64,000 bases of DNA from Curtobacterium sp. MCBA15_001 (GCF_001864835.1 NZ_MJGI01000007.1:1-64000), one strand, 5' to 3'; shown: positions 32,220 through 41,796, counted from the stretch's first letter. Notes: generated by a model from the sequence alone, not told the origin. A program made the numbers and translations.

Positions 32220-33083
32220 TTACTTGCCGAGCAGGCGCTGCAGGTAGACGCCGTAGCCGCTCTTGACCAGCGGTGCGGCGAGCGCAGCCAGAGCCGTGTC
32301 GTCGATCCAGCCGTTGCGCCAGGCGATCTCCTCGATGCAGCCGATCTTGCTGCCCTGACGGTCCTCGATGACCTTGACGTACTCGGACGCCTGCATCATC
32401 GACTCGAACGTGCCGGTGTCGAGCCACGCGGTGCCGCGGTCGAGGACCTGCACGCTCAGCGCGCCGTCGTCCAGGTACCGCTCGTTCACCGTGGAGATCT
32501 CGAGCTCACCGCGCGCGCTCGGTTGGATCGTCTTGGCGATCTCGACGACGCGGTTGTCGTAGAAGTACAGCCCGGGGACCGCGTAGTCCGACTTCGGCTG
32601 CTGCGGCTTCTCCTCGATGGACAGCGCGCGGAACTCGTCGTCGAACTCCACCACGCCGTACGCCTTCGGGTCGGCGACCTGGTACGCGAAGATCGTCGCG
32701 CCGACGACGTCGGTGTTGTTCTTCAGGCTCGAGCCGAGGCCGGTGCCGTGGAAGATGTTGTCCCCGAGGACCAGGGCGACGCTGTCGTCGCCGATGAAGT
32801 CCTCGCCGATGACGAACGCCTGGGCCAGGCCGTCCGGGCTCGGCTGCACGGCGTACTGGATGTCCATGCCGAGGCTGGACCCGTCGCCGAGGAGCGCCTT
32901 GAACTGCTCGTTGTACTCCGGCGTCGTGATCACGAGGACCTCGCGGATGCCGGCCATCATGAGGGTCGACAGCGGGTAGTAGACCATCGGCTTGTCGTAG
33001 ATCGGCATGAGCTGCTTGCTGATGCCCTTGGTGATCGGCCAGAGCCGGCTGCCGGACCCCCCGGCGAGGATGATGCCCTTCAC
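32220..33083 (-). CDS. rmlA: Glucose-1-phosphate thymidylyltransferase
   Basis: RmlA makes dTDP-glucose from dTTP and glucose-1-phosphate, the first step to dTDP-L-rhamnose. The protein is 287 aa, the usual size. It has the nucleotide-binding loop [34 protein letters not shown], and [13 protein letters not shown] with the metal-binding Asp. GTG 33083 overlaps the rmlC stop (GTGA), so rmlC-rmlA is a coupled operon with rmlC first. Confidence 0.96.
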   Translation of the reverse strand: MKGIILAGGSGSRLWPITKGISKQLMPIYDKPMVYYPLSTLMMAGIREVLVITTPEYNEQFKALLGDGSSLGMDIQYAVQPSPDGLAQAFVIGEDFIGDDSVALVLGDNIFHGTGLGSSLKNNTDVVGATIFAYQVADPKAYGVVEFDDEFRALSIEEKPQQPKSDYAVPGLYFYDNRVVEIAKTIQPSARGELEISTVNERYLDDGALSVQVLDRGTAWLDTGTFESMMQASEYVKVIEDRQGSKIGCIEEIAWRNGWIDDTALAALAAPLVKSGYGVYLQRLLGK

Positions 33084-33688
33084 TTGATGCTCCTCAGCGA
33101 CTCCGTGTACGCGATGCACTCCTCGTACGTCGGCAGCAGACCGAGCTCCGCGGCCTGCTCGAGCGTCGGTGCGCTGGTGTCCTTGTCGGACAGCACCGGC
33201 TCGCCGAGGTCGCTCGGCAGTTCGAGCCCGACCGTCGGGTCGAGGATGCTGATCCCCTTCTCGCGCTCGGGGTCGTAGTGGGCGCTGACGAGGTAGTTCA
33301 CGGTCGACTGGTCCTCGAGCGCGACGATCGCGTGCCCGAGCCCCTCGGACAGGTAGACGGCCTTGCGGTCGACGTCGTCGATGCGCACCGAGTCCCACTG
33401 CCCGAACGTCGGCGACCCGACGCGGATGTCGACGATGTAGTCGATGAACGCGCCCCGGACGGCGGTGACGTACTTCGCCTGGCTCGGCGCGACGAGCGCG
33501 TAGTGGATCCCACGCGCGACGCCGCGCGACGAGATCGACATGTTGACCTGGCGGAGGTCGAGCGGGTGTCCGACCGTCGCTTCGAGCACGTCGGCGCGGT
33601 AGGCCTCGAGGAAGGCTCCTCGTGCGTCGCCGTGCTGGACGGGGGTGAACTCCCACGCGCCTTGGATCTTCAGTTCGCGGATCTGCAC
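33080..33688 (-). CDS. rmlC: dTDP-4-dehydrorhamnose 3,5-epimerase family protein
   Basis: This 202 aa cupin epimerase acts at the third step of dTDP-L-rhamnose synthesis. It keeps the catalytic-His block [11 protein letters not shown], then [20 protein letters not shown] and [11 protein letters not shown]. The C-terminal ~25 residues ([20 protein letters not shown]) are an extension seen in actinobacterial members. GTG 33688 lies 6 nt after a -10 box. Some close relatives act on other dTDP sugars, but the full rml set here argues for rhamnose. Confidence 0.93.
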   Translation of the reverse strand: MQIRELKIQGAWEFTPVQHGDARGAFLEAYRADVLEATVGHPLDLRQVNMSISSRGVARGIHYALVAPSQAKYVTAVRGAFIDYIVDIRVGSPTFGQWDSVRIDDVDRKAVYLSEGLGHAIVALEDQSTVNYLVSAHYDPEREKGISILDPTVGLELPSDLGEPVLSDKDTSAPTLEQAAELGLLPTYEECIAYTESLRSIK

Positions 33689-33694
33689 CGTGGA

Positions 33695-33700
33695 AGCCTA
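33695..33700 (-). promoter_or_regulatory. -10 box of rmlC-rmlA (leaderless)
   Basis: The minus strand reads TAGGCT with 6 nt to GTG 33688. Confidence 0.5.
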
Positions 33701-33727
33701 GCAAAGCGCACCAGACGCGTCCCCGTT

Positions 33728-33733
33728 TAGGCT
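33728..33733 (+). promoter_or_regulatory. -10 box of the GT2-DUF2142 operon
   Basis: TAGGCT would give a leader of about 75-80 nt before GTG 33814. It is divergent from the rmlC promoter 28 bp away. Confidence 0.4.
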
Positions 33734-33813
33734 GGACCCCTCCCGAACCGCCTCGCTCGCAGCGCGACCCCGCGCGCAGTGCCCCGACGACCAGATCGAG
33801 ACGCCCCGACATC

Positions 33814-34755
33814 GTGAAGCTCTTCATCCAGATCCCGTGCCTCAACGAGGAGCAGACGCTCCCCGACGTGCTCGACTCGATCCCGACGTCGATCCCCGGC
33901 GTGGACGAGATCGAGGTGTTGGTCATCGACGACGGGTCGACCGACCGGACCGTCGAGGTCGCACGCGCGCACGGCGTCCAGCACGTCGTCCGGCACACCA
34001 CGAACATGGGGCTCGCCCGGTCCTTCCGGGACGGCGTCGACTACGCGCTGCTGCACGGGGCGGACATCGTGGTGAACACGGACGGCGACAACCAGTACCC
34101 CCAGGCGCAGATCACCGAACTCGTGCAACCGATCCTGCGCGCCGAGGCCGAGATCGTCATCGGCGACCGCCAGACGCGCACGATCGAGCACTTCTCGGCG
34201 TTCAAGAAGCTGATGCAGCGCTTCGGGTCCTGGGTCGCCAGCCGCGCCGCCGGTCTCGACCTGCCCGACGCCGCCAGCGGCTTCCGGGCGTACTCGAAGT
34301 ACGCGCTCATCCGGCTCAACATCGTGACGCGCTTCAGCTACTGCATGGAGACGATCGTGCAGGCCGGCTACAAGCGCATCGCGATCGCCAGCATCCCGAT
34401 CTCGACGAACGCCAAGACCCGCGAGTCCCGCCTGTTCCGCAACGTGTGGCAGCACATCTTCGAGTCCGGCTCGGCGATCGCACGCGTCTACCTGATGTAC
34501 CGCCCGATGGCGCTGTTCGCGTCGGTGAGCGCGGTGCTGGCTGCCTGCGGGATGGTCCCGTTCGTGCGGTACCTGGTCCTGCTCGCGACCGACTCGGGCG
34601 GCAACCACGTGCAGTCCCTGCTGCTCGGCATCGTCCTCGTCATCACCGCGGTCCTGTCGATCACGATCGGTGTCGTGGCCGACCTCACCCGGCTGAACCG
34701 CACCCTCGCCGAGGAGCAGCTCGACCTGCAGAAGCTCGCACGGTATGGCGACTGA
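33814..34755 (+). CDS. Membrane-anchored DPM-type glycosyltransferase (GT2)
   Basis: This 313 aa protein has a GT-A domain with [30 protein letters not shown] and [12 protein letters not shown] (DXD). Two C-terminal membrane segments follow ([40 protein letters not shown]). It resembles polyprenyl-phosphate glucose/mannose synthases of the GtrB/Dpm1 group, which load a sugar onto undecaprenyl phosphate for use outside the membrane. Its 3' end overlaps the first of two DUF2142 genes by 11 bp. The pairing suggests it makes their lipid-linked donor. Confidence 0.85.
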   Translation: MKLFIQIPCLNEEQTLPDVLDSIPTSIPGVDEIEVLVIDDGSTDRTVEVARAHGVQHVVRHTTNMGLARSFRDGVDYALLHGADIVVNTDGDNQYPQAQITELVQPILRAEAEIVIGDRQTRTIEHFSAFKKLMQRFGSWVASRAAGLDLPDAASGFRAYSKYALIRLNIVTRFSYCMETIVQAGYKRIAIASIPISTNAKTRESRLFRNVWQHIFESGSAIARVYLMYRPMALFASVSAVLAACGMVPFVRYLVLLATDSGGNHVQSLLLGIVLVITAVLSITIGVVADLTRLNRTLAEEQLDLQKLARYGD

Positions 34756-36328
34756 GCCCCCGGTCGCACCGAGCCACCGCGAGCGCCTCGTCGTCCTCGT
34801 GGTGACCGCCGCGTTCGGCGTGCTCCTGGTGCTCTGGGCGGCGCTCGTCCCGGCGTTCCAGGCGCCCGACGAACGCGCGCACTTCGACGCGGCGGTGCAC
34901 GTCGCGATCGGGGACGGCTGGCCTGCCCCGGGCGACCTCCACCTGCTCCGCGCGGTCGACCGGGCCGAGCCGGGCACCACGGAGTCGATGGGCGCGTTGC
35001 TCGACGCCTCCGACGCGGGCGAGGTCGACACCGTCGACCAGATGACGCAGCACCCGTCGACCTACTACACGGTGGCCGCCGGGGTGCTGCACCTGGTCGA
35101 CTTCGGAGCGCACCGACCGGCCGTTGACGTGCTGGCGCTCCGGTTGCTCAGCGCGCTGTTCGTCCTCCCGCTGCCCGCGCTGGCGTGGGCCACCGTCCGA
35201 CGGGTGACGGCGAGTCCCCGCGCGGCCGTGGTCGGGGCGTTCGCCGTGCTCGCGGTCCCGGAACTGGCGTCGATCGGCGCATCGGTGTCGAACGACGCCC
35301 CGGTCATGCTCTTCGGTGCCACCACGGTCTGGCTGGCCACCCGGGTGCTGACCGGCGACGCCAGGACCAGGACCGCCGTCGCCCTCGGCCTGTCCCTCGG
35401 GATCGCGATCCTCTGGAAGGGGACGGCGTTGCCGCTCATCCCGTTCGTCGGGGTCGCCGTCGCGCTGTCGGTCGGAGCGCCGCACCGGAGGACCCTCGGG
35501 GCCCGGCTGCTCCGGACGCTCTGGGTCCTGGCGATCGCCGCGGTGGTCGGGGCGTGGTGGTGGCTCCGGAACCTGCTGGTCTTCCACACGCTGCAGCCGG
35601 ACGGCTACGCCGCACTCCGTCCACCACAGGCGTTCCCCGCCGGGACCGGCCCCGACCCGGTGTCGTTCGCGACGGTCTCCTGGAGCACGATCGCACGCAC
35701 GTTCTGGGGCAGCTTCGGCGGCGGGGCGCAGTGGGTCCTCTCCCCCGTGGTCTACGAGACCGCGACCGTGCTCGGGCTCGGCGCAGTGCTCGTGTGGGGC
35801 TTCCGCCGGCAGCCCGGACTCGCGACTGCGGTGTCGCTCGCCGTCCTGCCCCTCACCGTGTTCGTGTTCCAGACGGCGACCACCTGGAACAGCTACCTGT
35901 CGACGACCTTCGTCGGCGGCACGCAGGGGCGCTACTACTTCCCCGCGATGGTCGCGTTCATCGCCCTGAGCGCGATCGCCTGGCGACGGGCACTCGACGC
36001 GACCGCCGATCGGCGGCGGTTCGCCACGACCGTCAGTGCGATCGGCGGTGCGCTCGCTCTGTACGGCCCCTTCGTCGCCTACACGTCGTTCGCCGAGGTC
36101 GCGCGCACCCAGGTCACGCCGGGCGGTCTCGAGACGCTGGCGGCGTCCACCCCGGTCCCGGTCGCGGCGGTCGTTGCTGCCTGGGTTCTCGCACTCGCGC
36201 TGACCGTCGCCGCGGTCGTGCTGTCACGTCGGGTCCCGGGCAGCGCTGCCCTGCGCAGACCGGCCGACACCCGGGCCGACGCCGAGCCGGTGACCGGACC
36301 CGTGAGCCAGCCGGAGGCGCGCGCATGA
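34745..36328 (+). CDS. DUF2142 polytopic membrane protein (GT-C-like)
   Basis: This 527 aa protein has about eleven to twelve membrane segments. The first external loop has FQAPDERAHFDAAVHV and later TQHPSTYYTVAAGV, both DUF2142 hallmarks comparable to the catalytic acidic motif and loop of GT-C transferases. It is probably an outer-face glycosyltransferase using the product of the overlapping GT2 gene. The next DUF2142 gene overlaps its stop by 4 bp (ATGA). Confidence 0.75.
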   Translation: MATEPPVAPSHRERLVVLVVTAAFGVLLVLWAALVPAFQAPDERAHFDAAVHVAIGDGWPAPGDLHLLRAVDRAEPGTTESMGALLDASDAGEVDTVDQMTQHPSTYYTVAAGVLHLVDFGAHRPAVDVLALRLLSALFVLPLPALAWATVRRVTASPRAAVVGAFAVLAVPELASIGASVSNDAPVMLFGATTVWLATRVLTGDARTRTAVALGLSLGIAILWKGTALPLIPFVGVAVALSVGAPHRRTLGARLLRTLWVLAIAAVVGAWWWLRNLLVFHTLQPDGYAALRPPQAFPAGTGPDPVSFATVSWSTIARTFWGSFGGGAQWVLSPVVYETATVLGLGAVLVWGFRRQPGLATAVSLAVLPLTVFVFQTATTWNSYLSTTFVGGTQGRYYFPAMVAFIALSAIAWRRALDATADRRRFATTVSAIGGALALYGPFVAYTSFAEVARTQVTPGGLETLAASTPVPVAAVVAAWVLALALTVAAVVLSRRVPGSAALRRPADTRADAEPVTGPVSQPEARA

Positions 36329-38010
36329 GCGGCCTCCCCCATGCAGCACGCCCGACGCGTGCCGAGGTCCTGGCGATCGCCGGGATCACCGCGACGTTCG
36401 TCCTGCTCCTCGCCACCTGGGCGTACCTCGACCCACCGCTGCGCGGTCCGGACGAGGCCGCGAACGTCGACGCGGTCCTGCACCTGCTGGCAGGACGACC
36501 GTGGCCGGCGACCGGTCACCTGCACTTCTTCCAGGGGGTGCTGGCGCAGGACGTCGCCGCGCAGCTGCCGCCGGTGGCGCAGCGAGGCTCGGTCGCCGCC
36601 CTCGTCGGGGACGGCTCCGAGAACGCGCTGCAGAACCCGATGTCGCAACACCCGCCGACCTTCTTCCTGGTGCAGGCGGCCATCGCGCTCGCGCTCGACG
36701 CCGGGCCCAGGCGCTGGGACCACGTGGTCCTCGTGATGCGATTGGTCGACGTCCTGGCGATGGCTCCGCTGCCGGTGCTCGTGTGGGCGTCGGTCCGGCG
36801 CGTCACCCGGTCGCCACGGCTCGCCGTCGCCGCTGCCACGGTCCTGCTCGCGGTGCCGCAGGTCGCCCAGCTCGGGTCGACGGTCTCCGTCTGGGTGCCC
36901 GTCATCACCGCCGGAGCGCTCGCCACCTGGCTCGGACTCCGCGTGCTCACCGGCGACCGGTCCTGGCTGACGGTGCTGGCGCTCGGCGGCGCGGTGGCGG
37001 TCGGGACGGCCGTGATGGCGGGCGGGTTCCTCGCGGTGCCGTTCGCCGTGGTGGCGGTCCTCGCCGCCCGACACGACACGGAGTCCGCGGCGCCGGTGTC
37101 GTCCCGACGGGGCCTGGTCGTCCGGGTCTGCCGCGCGCTGGTGGTGCTGGCCGTCCCCGCGGTCACGACCGGCTGGTGGTACGCCCGGCAGTTCCTCCGG
37201 ACGGGCTCGCCGCAGCCCGATCCGTACGCCCCCGTGCACGAGCACTGGGCGGCGGGCGAGGGACCGGACGTGGTCCAGTTCGTGGGCGCGTTCTGGAACG
37301 GCATGTCGGACTCGTTCCTGGGGCTGCTCGGGCGGTACCAGTGGCCCCTCTCGCCGGTCGTCGTCGACACCGCCACGGTCGTCGCCCTCACCGCACTCGT
37401 CTGGGCCGCGACCAGTCGGCGGGTCGACCGTCGCACGATGCTCCTCGTCGCCGCGTTCCCCGTGACCGTCCTGGTCGTCGTCGTGGCTCGGGACTGGGCG
37501 AGCTACGTCGGGCACGTCGGCATCACCGTGGTGCAGGGCCGGTTCCTGTTCCCGGCGATGGCCGCCCTGTTGGCCATGCTGGCCCTCGCGTGGCAGGGCC
37601 TCGTCGTCCGCCACACGGTCCGGGTCCGCCTGACCCGTGCCGTCCTGCTGGTCGCACCGCTCATCGCCGTCGGGGCGCTGGGGCTGCTGTACTCGGGCTC
37701 GTTCGAGGGCCTCGTGTTCCGGGTCTCCGCCGCGGGCCGGCAGGCGCTCTGGACCTCGCTGCCGTCCGGGCGCGGGCCACTCGTGGCGCTCGTGGGCCTC
37801 CTGGCCGTCGTCGGGCTCGCGACGGTGGTCGCCCTGTGGCGCTGGTTCGGCCGTCCCGGTGCGGACGCGACCGCGCACGCGACCCCGGACGAGACCACCC
37901 CGACCGCGCACGCGACCTCCGAGTCCGCTCCGACCGCGCACACCACCCCCGAGCTCGCTCCGCCGAGCGCGCCCGCTAGACTGCCCGCCGACCGTCGACC
38001 CCCTCACTGA
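36325..38010 (+). CDS. DUF2142 polytopic membrane protein with repetitive Thr/Ala/Pro tail
   Basis: This 561 aa protein is related to the preceding gene. It keeps RGPDEAANVDAVLHLL and SQHPPTFFLVQAAI, though the usual AHF after the DE pair is changed to AAN. About twelve membrane segments precede a polar tail (~45 residues) built from degenerate Thr-Ala-His repeats. ATG 36325 overlaps the upstream stop. The rmlB promoter lies inside its last codons, and rmlB begins 11 bp later. Confidence 0.75.
   Translation: MSGLPHAARPTRAEVLAIAGITATFVLLLATWAYLDPPLRGPDEAANVDAVLHLLAGRPWPATGHLHFFQGVLAQDVAAQLPPVAQRGSVAALVGDGSENALQNPMSQHPPTFFLVQAAIALALDAGPRRWDHVVLVMRLVDVLAMAPLPVLVWASVRRVTRSPRLAVAAATVLLAVPQVAQLGSTVSVWVPVITAGALATWLGLRVLTGDRSWLTVLALGGAVAVGTAVMAGGFLAVPFAVVAVLAARHDTESAAPVSSRRGLVVRVCRALVVLAVPAVTTGWWYARQFLRTGSPQPDPYAPVHEHWAAGEGPDVVQFVGAFWNGMSDSFLGLLGRYQWPLSPVVVDTATVVALTALVWAATSRRVDRRTMLLVAAFPVTVLVVVVARDWASYVGHVGITVVQGRFLFPAMAALLAMLALAWQGLVVRHTVRVRLTRAVLLVAPLIAVGALGLLYSGSFEGLVFRVSAAGRQALWTSLPSGRGPLVALVGLLAVVGLATVVALWRWFGRPGADATAHATPDETTPTAHATSESAPTAHTTPELAPPSAPARLPADRRPPH
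37977..37982 (+). promoter_or_regulatory. -10 box of rmlB inside the upstream gene's 3' end
   Basis: TAGACT lies about 40 nt before GTG 38022, with GAAGGA as the ribosome-binding site in the leader. Confidence 0.45.
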
Positions 38011-38021
38011 AGGAACCACGC

Positions 38022-39008
38022 GTGAAGATCCTCGTCACCGGAGGAGCCGGCTTCATCGGCTCCAACTTCGTCCGCCGTACGCTGCAGGACGCCTACCCCG
38101 GCCTCGAAGGGGCCGACGTCGTCGTCTACGACGCACTGACGTACTCGGGCAACCTCGAGAACCTCGCGCCCGTGGCGGACTCGCCGCGGTACTCCTTCGT
38201 GCAGGGCGACATCACCGACGCCGCGAATCTCGACGAGGTCGTGCCCGGGGTCGACGCCATCGTGCACTTCGCCGCCGAGTCCCACGTCGACCGTTCGGTC
38301 CGCGACTCCGGCATCTTCGTCGAGACCAACGTCGTCGGCACCCAGCGCCTGCTCGACGCGGCCCTCCGCCACGGCACCGAGCGCTTCGTGCACGTCTCCA
38401 CCGACGAGGTCTACGGCTCGATCAGCGAGGGGTCATGGGCCGAGGACCGCCCGCTCGAGCCGAACTCGCCGTACTCGGCGTCGAAGGCCGGCAGCGACCT
38501 GCTCGCGCGCAGCTACCACCGCACGCACGGGCTGAACCTGTCGATCACGCGCTGCTCGAACAACTACGGGCCGTACCACTTCCCCGAGAAGGTCATCCCG
38601 CTGTTCGTCACGAACCTCATCGACGACGTGCACGTGCCGCTGTACGGCGAGGGCAACAACATCCGCGACTGGCTGCACGTCGACGACCACACCCGTGGCA
38701 TCGCGATGGTGCTCGTCAAGGGCCGCGCCGGCGAGATCTACAACATCGGCGGCGGGACCGAGCTCACGAACAAGGAGCTCACGGAGATGCTGCTCGAGGC
38801 CACCGGCAAGGACTGGTCGTACGTCGACCGCGTCGCCGACCGCCTGGGCCACGACCTGCGCTACTCGGTCGACATCTCAAAGATCCAGGCCGAACTCGGC
38901 TACGAGCCGCAGGTCCCCTTCGCTCAGGGACTGGCCGACGTCGTGCAGTGGTACCGCGACAACCGCGCGTGGTGGGAGCCCCTCAAGGAGCGCGCGGCCC
39001 TCGCATGA
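38022..39008 (+). CDS. rmlB: dTDP-glucose 4,6-dehydratase
   Basis: RmlB converts dTDP-glucose to dTDP-4-keto-6-deoxyglucose with bound NAD. The protein is 328 aa, the standard length. It has GGAGFIGSNFVRRT for NAD binding, HFAAESHVDRS, HVSTDEVYGS, the catalytic YSASKAGSDLL (Tyr-x-x-x-Lys) and RCSNNYGPYHFPEK. GTG 38022 follows GAAGGA. rmlD starts within its stop codon, so rmlB-rmlD form a second rml operon about 5 kb from rmlC-rmlA. Confidence 0.97.
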   Translation: MKILVTGGAGFIGSNFVRRTLQDAYPGLEGADVVVYDALTYSGNLENLAPVADSPRYSFVQGDITDAANLDEVVPGVDAIVHFAAESHVDRSVRDSGIFVETNVVGTQRLLDAALRHGTERFVHVSTDEVYGSISEGSWAEDRPLEPNSPYSASKAGSDLLARSYHRTHGLNLSITRCSNNYGPYHFPEKVIPLFVTNLIDDVHVPLYGEGNNIRDWLHVDDHTRGIAMVLVKGRAGEIYNIGGGTELTNKELTEMLLEATGKDWSYVDRVADRLGHDLRYSVDISKIQAELGYEPQVPFAQGLADVVQWYRDNRAWWEPLKERAALA

Positions 39009-39856
39009 CCCGCTACCTGATCACCGGCGCCGCCGGCATGCTCGGCCAGGACCTCCAGCAGACCCTCGTCGGCCGTGACGTCACCGCGCTCTCCCGCGCC
39101 GACCTCGACATCACCGACCAGGACGCGGTCGCTGCTGCCGTCGCCGGGCACGACGTCGTCGTCAACGCCGCCGCGTACACGAAGGTCGACGACGCCGAGT
39201 CCCACGAGGACGACGCGTACGCCGTGAACGCCCGCGGCCCGGAGGTCCTGGCCACCGCGGCGGTCGCCGCGGGCGCGAAGCTGGTGCACGTGTCGACGGA
39301 CTACGTCTTCGACGGCAACGGCACCTCGCCGTACGCCGAGGACGAGCCGACCGACCCGATCGGTGCCTACGGCCGCACCAAGGCCGCGGGCGAGGAAGCG
39401 GTCCGCCGGATCGCCCCGGACTCGTCGTACGTCGTGCGTGCCGCCTGGCTGTACGGCGCGGGCGGTCCGAACTTCGCCAAGACGATGATCCGCCTCGCCG
39501 GCTCGCACGACACCGTCAGCGTCGTCACGGACCAGGTCGGTCAGCCCACGTGGACCGGCGACCTGGCTCGCCAGATCGTCGCGATGCTCGACGCTGACGC
39601 ACCGGCCGGCATCTACCACGGCACGAACGCCGGGCAGGGGTCGTGGCTCGACTTCACGAAGGCGATCTACACCGAGGTCGGGCTCGACCCGGAGCGGGTC
39701 CTGCCGACGGACAGCTCGGCGTTCGTCCGTCCCGCTCCGCGCCCCGCCTACAGCGTGCTCGGGCACGACGCCTGGACGCGCGCCGGCATCGCGCCGATGC
39801 GCGACTGGCGCGAGGCCCTGCACGCCGCGGCGCAGGCCGGGGTCCTCACCGCGTGA
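39005..39856 (+). CDS. rmlD: dTDP-4-dehydrorhamnose reductase
   Basis: RmlD performs the last step, NAD(P)H reduction to dTDP-L-rhamnose. The protein is 283 aa with YLITGAAGMLGQDL, HVSTDYVFDGNG, catalytic YGRTKAAGE and RAAWLYGAGGPNF. ATG 39005 overlaps the rmlB stop, and its own stop overlaps the next start (GTGA), carrying coupling into the short epimerase-like reading frame. Confidence 0.95.
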   Translation: MTRYLITGAAGMLGQDLQQTLVGRDVTALSRADLDITDQDAVAAAVAGHDVVVNAAAYTKVDDAESHEDDAYAVNARGPEVLATAAVAAGAKLVHVSTDYVFDGNGTSPYAEDEPTDPIGAYGRTKAAGEEAVRRIAPDSSYVVRAAWLYGAGGPNFAKTMIRLAGSHDTVSVVTDQVGQPTWTGDLARQIVAMLDADAPAGIYHGTNAGQGSWLDFTKAIYTEVGLDPERVLPTDSSAFVRPAPRPAYSVLGHDAWTRAGIAPMRDWREALHAAAQAGVLTA

Positions 39857-40146
39857 CGGCGACCACCGCGCTCGTGATCGGGGGCGGCGGGTTCCTCGTA
39901 CGCGCCGTCGCCCGGTCACTCGCGGCGGCCGGTGCGGACGTCATGGTCCCCCGCGTCCGGTGGGACCACCCCGACGCGACCGTCCCGCCCGGAGCCGACG
40001 CGCCGGGTGTGGTGGTCTCCGCGTCGCGCTCCTCCTCGATCGTCCGCCGGGTGGTCGACGACCGCAGCCGCACGCGGTTCGACGACGACGCGCGCCGCAC
40101 GCTGGCCGACGTGCTCCACACCGTCGCAGCCGACCCCGCTCCATGA
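39853..40146 (+). pseudogene. Short epimerase-like frame, probably an internally deleted NAD-dependent epimerase
   Basis: This is a 97 aa frame with a good NAD-binding start (TTALVIGGGGFLVRAVARSL) and PRVRWDHPDA, but it has no Tyr-x-x-x-Lys active site and no sugar-binding region. Members of this family have about 300 residues, so roughly two thirds is missing. Third codon positions stay almost entirely G or C to the end and both ends are coupled by 4-bp overlaps (GTGA, ATGA), so it is still translated or was until recently. I read it as an in-frame deletion remnant; a small functional protein is the alternative. Confidence 0.55.
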
Positions 40147-41657
40147 CCCACGCCGGAACCGCGCCAGGCCATGTCCGCGCCGCCGTCGCGAGGCACCCGT
40201 GGGCCGGGCTCACCGTCTGGGCCGCGGTCGTCTTCGTGCTGGCTGCGTCCGTCGCGCGCGCGTTCACCTACCCACCCCTCGGCAGCGGTGACGAACCGGC
40301 GCACTTCGACTACGTCGTTGCCGTGTGGCACCTGCACCTGCCCATCTTCGAGGACGGCATCACCCACGCCGCGCCGTTCGGGGTCACGACGCCCGTGCAG
40401 TGGGTCTCGCAACACCCGCCGCTGTACTACCTGCTGCTCGCGCCGGTGGTCGGACCGCTCTACGACGGCGGCGATCCCCTGACGGCGGTGATGGCCGGAC
40501 GCGCGATGAGCGCGCTGATGGCGGGGGGTGTCGTGCTCGCCGCGGCATGGGCGGCCTGGCGGTGCTTCCCCGGCCACCGACGGCTGCCCGGCGCCGTCGC
40601 GATCGTCACCGCGGGCAACGGCATGCTCATCCAGCAGGGCGGTTCGATCTACAACGACGTGCTCTTCGTGCTGCTGCTCGTGCTCGCCTGCGGCATCGCC
40701 GGGGCGGCGATCCGCTCCGGCACGGGGCCGGGACTCGCGACCGCTTCAGCGCTGGTCGGGGCGGCGGGCATGTCCACCCGGCTGTCGTTCGCGCTGTGGC
40801 TGATCGCCCTGGTGGTCGCGACCCTGTGCGCCCGACGCGTGCAGCTCGGCCGACTCCGTGGGGTCCCGGCCCGGGTCGTCGCGGCAGCGATGCCCCTCGC
40901 AGCCGCGGCCGCCGCGTCGGGGTGGTTCTGGCTCCGCAACATCGACCAGTCCGGCAACGTCAGCGGTCGTCATGCGCAGTGGGGCATCGACAACACGGGC
41001 CGCGTCGTCCGACCGCACATCGACGTCGCGCTCGACGGCGACTTCTGGACCGGCCTCTGGGGCGTCTACCGTGGGGTGACGGCCCCGACCGATCCGGTGC
41101 AGTGGGTCCTCCTGCTCGTGCCCGTGCTGCTCGCAGCCGCCGTCGGCCTCGTCCTGTCGGTCCGTGGCCGTCCGGGGTCAGCCGGAGACCGCGTCCACGA
41201 CCGCCGCTCGACCTCGCTCGTCGTCCTGATGTTCGCGACGCTGACGGTCCTCCTGACCGCGGTCGAGGTCGACTACGTGCACGGCGGCGGTGCCCCGATC
41301 CCGCGGTACGCCCTGACCGTCCTGCCGGTCGTGTCGATCGCGATCGCCGCTGGCCTGACGGGCCTGCGGCGAGCCTCCGGTGTGCTCGTGGCGGCGTGGG
41401 CCGCCCTCGCTGCCGTGCCCTACCTGTCGCTCGTCGACCTGCAGGTCGAGGGGATCGTGCCGCACGCCGCACAGGTGGTGCAGGTGGCGTTCGCGGTGTC
41501 CGTGGTCGCGGCGCTCGCCGCCGCCGTCGGGGCGTTCCTGGACCAGCGGCACCGCGAACCGGCTCCGGTACCGTCTGGTCCCCGCTCGTTCCGTCCTCCG
41601 GTCGCGGCTGTGCCGACTGATCAGGACCGGACGGCCGCCCTGAGGAGGGTGCGGTAG
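40143..41657 (+). CDS. DUF2142-like polytopic membrane protein
   Basis: This 504 aa protein has about ten membrane segments. It keeps LGSGDEPAHFDYVVAVW in the first external loop and VSQHPPLYYLLLAP, the DUF2142 core, and also has NGMLIQQGGSIYNDV. It is a probable GT-C-type transferase in the rmlBD operon, coupled to the short epimerase-like frame by ATGA. Its last 37 bp overlap an antisense frame that looks like a glycosyltransferase 3' remnant. Confidence 0.72.
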   Translation: MTHAGTAPGHVRAAVARHPWAGLTVWAAVVFVLAASVARAFTYPPLGSGDEPAHFDYVVAVWHLHLPIFEDGITHAAPFGVTTPVQWVSQHPPLYYLLLAPVVGPLYDGGDPLTAVMAGRAMSALMAGGVVLAAAWAAWRCFPGHRRLPGAVAIVTAGNGMLIQQGGSIYNDVLFVLLLVLACGIAGAAIRSGTGPGLATASALVGAAGMSTRLSFALWLIALVVATLCARRVQLGRLRGVPARVVAAAMPLAAAAAASGWFWLRNIDQSGNVSGRHAQWGIDNTGRVVRPHIDVALDGDFWTGLWGVYRGVTAPTDPVQWVLLLVPVLLAAAVGLVLSVRGRPGSAGDRVHDRRSTSLVVLMFATLTVLLTAVEVDYVHGGGAPIPRYALTVLPVVSIAIAAGLTGLRRASGVLVAAWAALAAVPYLSLVDLQVEGIVPHAAQVVQVAFAVSVVAALAAAVGAFLDQRHREPAPVPSGPRSFRPPVAAVPTDQDRTAALRRVR

Positions 41658-41795
41658 CGGTCCGCCACCGCGCTGACCGTGTGCGCCGCGGCCGTCGTGA
41701 CCGCGGGCGCGTCGAGCCGCTCGACCGACTCCGGATCTGCGACGACGAGCACCGTCGGCCGATCGGCGGGATCGGGGTGCACGCGGTGCGCTCGC
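41621..41795 (-). pseudogene. Possible 3' remnant of a glycosyltransferase gene
   Basis: On the minus strand the last ~50 codons read sensibly (PTVLVVADPESVERL, then AVADRYRTLLRAA before the stop), with third codon positions almost all G or C and a C-terminus like that of GT4 enzymes. There is no matching N-terminal part; it breaks off at the promoter of the next gene. It may be a chance antisense frame, so confidence is low. Confidence 0.3.
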
Positions 41796-41796
41796 C

